From Chrysochromulina tobinii (Eukaryota > Haptophyta > Prymnesiales > Chrysochromulinaceae), in the NCBI GenBank assembly GCA_001275005.1, contig JWZX01003394.1:1-49870 (forward strand): DNA of 49,870 nt, read 5' to 3'. A program made the position numbers and the translations under genes. Of this stretch, positions 46,816 through 49,870 are shown one piece after another (within the stretch, counting starts at the first letter, position 1; every line of letters starts with the position of its first letter). The notes under the pieces were generated by a model. That model did not search any database and was not told the origin of the DNA. It saw only the letters and a program-made list of their open reading frames with translations.

Positions 46816-47637
46816 CGTAAGTTGCTGATTTGCTTTACACACGGCGCGGCGGCGGTTGTAACTTGTATAGCCGAATAGCCCCTCGGTGAGGCTTCGCTTT
46901 GGCTTCGTTTGAAAGCGTGCGGTGTCTTGATGTGCGCCTCCGTGCGGCGCGTGGCTGCGGCCGGATACCGAAAAGACAAGCACCCCAGTAGACCCCTGCG
47001 AGCAGACACCACCGCAGAGCGACGACACCGAACCGGATACCATGCGGTATCGCAACGCCTGGGATTCAGGGACCCACCACCAACACCAGCGACACAGACA
47101 GACCGCCAGGCAGGCCGAGGTGGCCGAGCGGAACGGCGAGCCAACTCCGCTCTCCGGTACGCGCATCAAGGCGGAGCCCACTGCAACCACGACTCGCACT
47201 TGATGCGGGTGCGGCCACGGAGGAGCGGCGGCCCAGCCTGCGGCGTGCGGCGCCCCCCGACCGCAGAGAGCCGTCGCAAACTCGCAATGCGCCTAAGGTT
47301 ACAGCCGAAGCGTGTCATGCAATTCGAGTCATCTTGCAACTGCCGAACTGCAAATTTGCAAAGACGTGTCTATAGAATTTGCGCCAAACCTGTCATTCAC
47401 TAATCATCATCCAAGTTTGGGAAGCGCATATTGCCTGGCATCGAGTGCTCCTTCGATGAAATGTCGTTGTAAAGTGAGATCGCTTGCCTTTGTTTTGCCG
47501 CCCGCCTGTCACTGTTGCCGCTGCGCCCCTGCATCCAGCTGGGGATACTTGGATTGGACAACTTGGGCGATGTCGGCGATCTCTGCGGGCTATAGAGCTT
47601 TTGGCTCCTGTTCAGCAGCTCTTCTTCCCATTGCTTA
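46816..47637. other. intergenic between convergent genes, nothing recognised
   Basis: 822 bp, the second-longest gap. A 164-codon plus-strand open frame (46909-47403) is rich in Arg, Pro and Gly and looks like a by-product of GC-rich DNA. A minus-strand frame (47400-47816) overlaps the end of the next gene and may be a 3' exon or a shadow. No RNA gene could be supported. Confidence 0.45.
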
Positions 47638-48048
47638 TCACCGGAATAGCGGGATGACCCCGTCGAGGTAGATGGCATCTTCCGAAACTCTCTCCAATTT
47701 GTACTCGCCCGCCGAGCCGAAGATGCTCCAAACCAGCCGCGAGACATGCGGCGGCTCCCGCCATCCGCGAACAACCTTGCGTGTCGATATTGTGCCAAAC
47801 TGGTAAACAAACTCACCGTCGGCCCCGATCGTCAAGCATATCATGTTGGCTGACTCGGACCACCGGCCGACGTAGAAGTTGGGCACTTGTGCGGAGAGAT
47901 GGACGAGGCGGCCCTGTACACACCGTCCAGAGAAATCAGTCGGCACATCAGCGTCGTCCTCAGAGCGCGGCCCGCATCCTAATGGCAGCCACATCGATTC
48001 GTCTGAGCCTTGTTGGGGCTTGTGCTCGCGTGTCGCGCATTGCCCCAT
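47638..48048 (-). CDS. Small possibly N-myristoylated hypothetical protein
   Basis: 136 residues starting MGQCATREHKPQQGSDES, where Gly2 and Cys4 fit N-myristoylation plus palmitoylation. The rest (PNFYVGRWSESANMICLTIG, GEFVYQFGTIS, GEYKLERVSEDAIYLDGVI) reads as a small beta-rich domain of alternating strands. No family is recognised. A different frame continues on the minus strand to 47400, so an additional exon or a frameshift could extend the C terminus. A membrane-tethered lipocalin- or PH-like fold is only a guess. Confidence 0.5.
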   Translation of the reverse strand: MGQCATREHKPQQGSDESMWLPLGCGPRSEDDADVPTDFSGRCVQGRLVHLSAQVPNFYVGRWSESANMICLTIGADGEFVYQFGTISTRKVVRGWREPPHVSRLVWSIFGSAGEYKLERVSEDAIYLDGVIPLFR

Positions 48049-48464
48049 CGCGGCCCGCCAAGAAATTCATCAACACCGCAAGGATTCCTATTCTTCATGT
48101 AACGAAACAAAAAACCAAAGTTACGCTTTCCTCGACGATCGCTCTTCATCCTCCTCGACCGTTATGCCCATTTATGGAGCTGCATGCATTGTGGGGCGGA
48201 ATGCAGAATGCCCGCGCGTCGGGGATTTTTGTGTACACCCAACAACTTCGCGGCTCTACACATGTTCAGAGTACCCAAATGAAATGTGGGCTCTAAAGCC
48301 GCACTAGACCACTAGTCTCGAGGTCCTATCGAGGTCCGGTCTCGAGTCAGAACACAGAACAGACGGCAATTCTCACTGGTAAAAAGACACCGGGGGGAGC
48401 CGGGACACACACGGGACACACGGGGAACGGCACTCGGAGTACGCATCTTATACGCATCTTCTGG
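48049..48464. other. intergenic with a copy of the dispersed repeat
   Basis: 416 bp between two minus-strand genes. Besides the repeat copy at 48378-48419 it has a short direct repeat of GAGGTCC (about 48319-48336). No gene is seen. Confidence 0.5.
48378..48419 (+). repeat. 42-bp copy of the palindrome's right arm and flank
   Basis: Identical to 25892-25933 (right palindrome arm plus ACACACGGGACAC). It is a single arm here, with no inverted partner. It lies just beyond the stop codon of the FkbM-like gene. Confidence 0.95.
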
Positions 48465-49625
48465 TCATGTGTTGCGGTTCTGGTTGTCCCTGCCTTGGTT
48501 GTCGGGCCCGGCGTTCCCTCGCTGCCACGTGAGCTTGAGCCCGGCACCGCCGTTGAGACTGCACTCATCATGCTGGCCGGCCTTGAGAAATGCCAATGGC
48601 ACGTACGGCACATATCCACGGTAGAGCTGTGTCGCTTTGGAGGTGTCATCGCACTCGACGCGAACAGAGAAGCCTGTCCCACTGATGCCAGCCTCCAGCC
48701 ACAGAGGGCGCTTCCTCCACGAGCTATTCCATCGATCGAGCAGCACATTGCGCAGCCACCGCTCCGGGTGTGTCGCGGAAGAGAGTGACGTTTGCATCAT
48801 ATGCTGCACCCATGCTCTATCCGTTTGGTGCATGCGTATCCGGCGATAATGCTCGTCCGCCCACGCCCTGCCATTCCAGTACGCGGCGAGCATGCTCTCC
48901 GGGTTGAGCCACGGCACGTGAATGAAAGAGCCGATGAATCGGGAGTGAATGAAGACTGCGTCTGGCCAGTCATACTGCAAGAGCCGATAGCCACGTGGCC
49001 GAACGACGTCATAGGCTGCTTGCATGGAGCAACCCCAAACGTCGAGGTTGGCCTCATAAGGAACAGCTGAGCGTCCCGGTGCATCACGCGCACACATGTC
49101 CCTGTATGCGATAGGAGGCGGCAGCAGATGGTTGAGTTCGATCTGAATGATCTTGGGATGGCTCCAGACAGACTCGCCAAGTGCAAGCAACCTCTCGAGG
49201 ATGTGACATTCACAACCATCGATGTCGAGCTTGAAGATGTCCATCGATCGCCCCTGAACCTTGAGCGGAAATGCAAGTACCTCACCGGCGTTCGACGGCG
49301 AGATTGGCAGATTAACCAGGCTCATGCCAGGGAACGGTGCCATGTTCTTCTTGAGCGCTTGGAACTGCTTGGCGTCGGGCTCCATGGCCAGTCCGGTGAC
49401 GCCGCGCTCCGAAATGAGCGAATACAGTGGATCGTCCACAAAACCATCACGTGCACCAACGTTCTGCACATAGTGAGACATCGCCGATGGGAACGTCGCA
49501 TTCAGCTCGTCCCACACCCGGCGGAGAGGTAGGAACGCCGAGGGACACGCGTCCTTGAAGGAGGTCGCGCTGCACGTACAGTCTGTAGTGGCGGCTTGGT
49601 GCGGCATCACCATGTGCATCGGCAT
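48465..49625 (-). CDS. FkbM-like SAM-dependent methyltransferase domain protein
   Basis: 386 residues from the ATG at 49625; the frame opens seven codons earlier with GTG and might continue into an upstream exon. HYVQNVGARDGFVDDPLY is motif I of FkbM-type methyltransferases, GLAMEPDAKQFQALKKN is the motif II region, and DIFKLDIDGCECHILERLL matches the conserved LKiDvEGxExxvLxG-type block. PKIIQIELNHLLPPP follows as expected. The C-terminal 180 residues are unassigned, with YRLLQYDWPDAVFIHSRFIG still part of the fold. FkbM proteins O-methylate sugars or small molecules. Proteins of this type in eukaryotic algae often follow a signal anchor, not seen here because the 5' end may be incomplete. 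Confidence 0.72.
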   Translation of the reverse strand: MPMHMVMPHQAATTDCTCSATSFKDACPSAFLPLRRVWDELNATFPSAMSHYVQNVGARDGFVDDPLYSLISERGVTGLAMEPDAKQFQALKKNMAPFPGMSLVNLPISPSNAGEVLAFPLKVQGRSMDIFKLDIDGCECHILERLLALGESVWSHPKIIQIELNHLLPPPIAYRDMCARDAPGRSAVPYEANLDVWGCSMQAAYDVVRPRGYRLLQYDWPDAVFIHSRFIGSFIHVPWLNPESMLAAYWNGRAWADEHYRRIRMHQTDRAWVQHMMQTSLSSATHPERWLRNVLLDRWNSSWRKRPLWLEAGISGTGFSVRVECDDTSKATQLYRGYVPYVPLAFLKAGQHDECSLNGGAGLKLTWQRGNAGPDNQGRDNQNRNT

Positions 49626-49870
49626 CGCGACGAAGTCGATCGGCACCGCTTAGTGATGATCGGAATTCGCTTTGCCCCCCCCCTTTGCACGAAGTGCAAA
49701 CTTCGATTTTTCCTGCAGTACTTGCATTGTAAACACTCCGCTCGGTTAACGGGAACCAACACGATGCATGCAAGTTGTGCAGTAACCCCCCGGCGAAACT
49801 TTTCCGCAGTTGGTTTCATTTTTCCGCATTTTAGGAGTCGCGAGAAAAAACGCCGCGTTCGAGTGTCTTG
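49626..49870. other. window edge, upstream of the FkbM-like gene
   Basis: 245 bp that are more AT-rich than average. They could hold the promoter or an intron of the FkbM-like gene. TTTTCCGCA occurs twice (about 49800 and 49819). Nothing coding is seen. Confidence 0.4.

Noticed and set aside
47121-47131. TGGCCGAGCGG, a tRNA Leu/Ser A-box-like string with a foldable D-arm
   Set aside because: No matching anticodon stem, no B box and no acceptor pairing could be found downstream.
46909-47403. 164-codon plus-strand open frame
   Set aside because: Arg/Pro-rich composition, no domain pattern and no neighbour support; typical of long chance frames in GC-rich DNA.

Overview
The window reads as nuclear DNA of a photosynthetic protist with a secondary, chlorophyll a/c-type plastid. 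The evidence is a violaxanthin de-epoxidase-like protein with apparent tripartite (ER, plastid, thylakoid lumen) targeting, a light-harvesting (LHC) protein, several secreted or type II membrane proteins, short GT-AG introns (71-123 bp), very GC-rich codon use and about 24 genes in 49.9 kb with no bacterial-style operons. A haptophyte (Prymnesium/Chrysochromulina/Emiliania-like) is my best inference. A pelagophyte or another chlorophyll-c alga is possible. No rRNA, tRNA, CRISPR array, complete transposon or viral gene could be supported.

Layout. 0-9 kb: an IQ-motif protein, an MTA/SAH-nucleosidase-like enzyme, a VDE-like lumenal protein diverging from an ABC1/UbiB-type atypical kinase (broken by a one-base frameshift), and an FBH1/UvrD-like helicase. 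9-17 kb: a two-exon serine carboxypeptidase, an EF-hand/bestrophin anion-channel fusion, a plastid- or ER-targeted membrane protein of unknown function and a membrane-anchored matrixin-type metalloprotease. 17-28 kb: an acidic hypothetical protein diverging from a ferroportin with a His-rich tail, a CCYG-type methyltransferase, an unknown membrane protein, a Tudor-like/WWE protein and a secreted TauD-like dioxygenase. The 900 bp between the last two hold a perfect 58-bp palindrome and relatives of it. 28-40 kb: a four-EF-hand protein, a degenerate G-alpha protein with a long C-terminal extension and an 1,800-residue C2-like/DUF1765-like membrane protein. 40-49.9 kb: a CAP-LIM fusion diverging from a RING-Tudor-UBA-triple-AP2 protein, an LHC protein diverging from a secreted cupin, a small possibly myristoylated protein and an FkbM-like methyltransferase.

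Many genes come as head-to-head pairs with 0.1-0.4 kb between start codons. Several intergenic gaps share short dispersed sequences: GTCCCGGCTCCCCCGG-type repeats, a CCAAT/TTTATAA element, GGTACC-type palindromes and ACATGTACATGT. Calcium (IQ, EF-hand, EF-bestrophin) and ubiquitin/chromatin (RING-Tudor-AP2, Tudor-WWE) are recurring themes, but nothing shows that these genes form one pathway.

Gene models were made by eye. Spliced genes are given as one span with exon limits in the text. Where the longest open frame began with GTG or TTG, the first sensible ATG was used instead. The most unusual signal is that two or three introns carry, at or near the donor, a copy of adjacent exon or splice-site sequence, as expected if introns arise here by tandem duplication.
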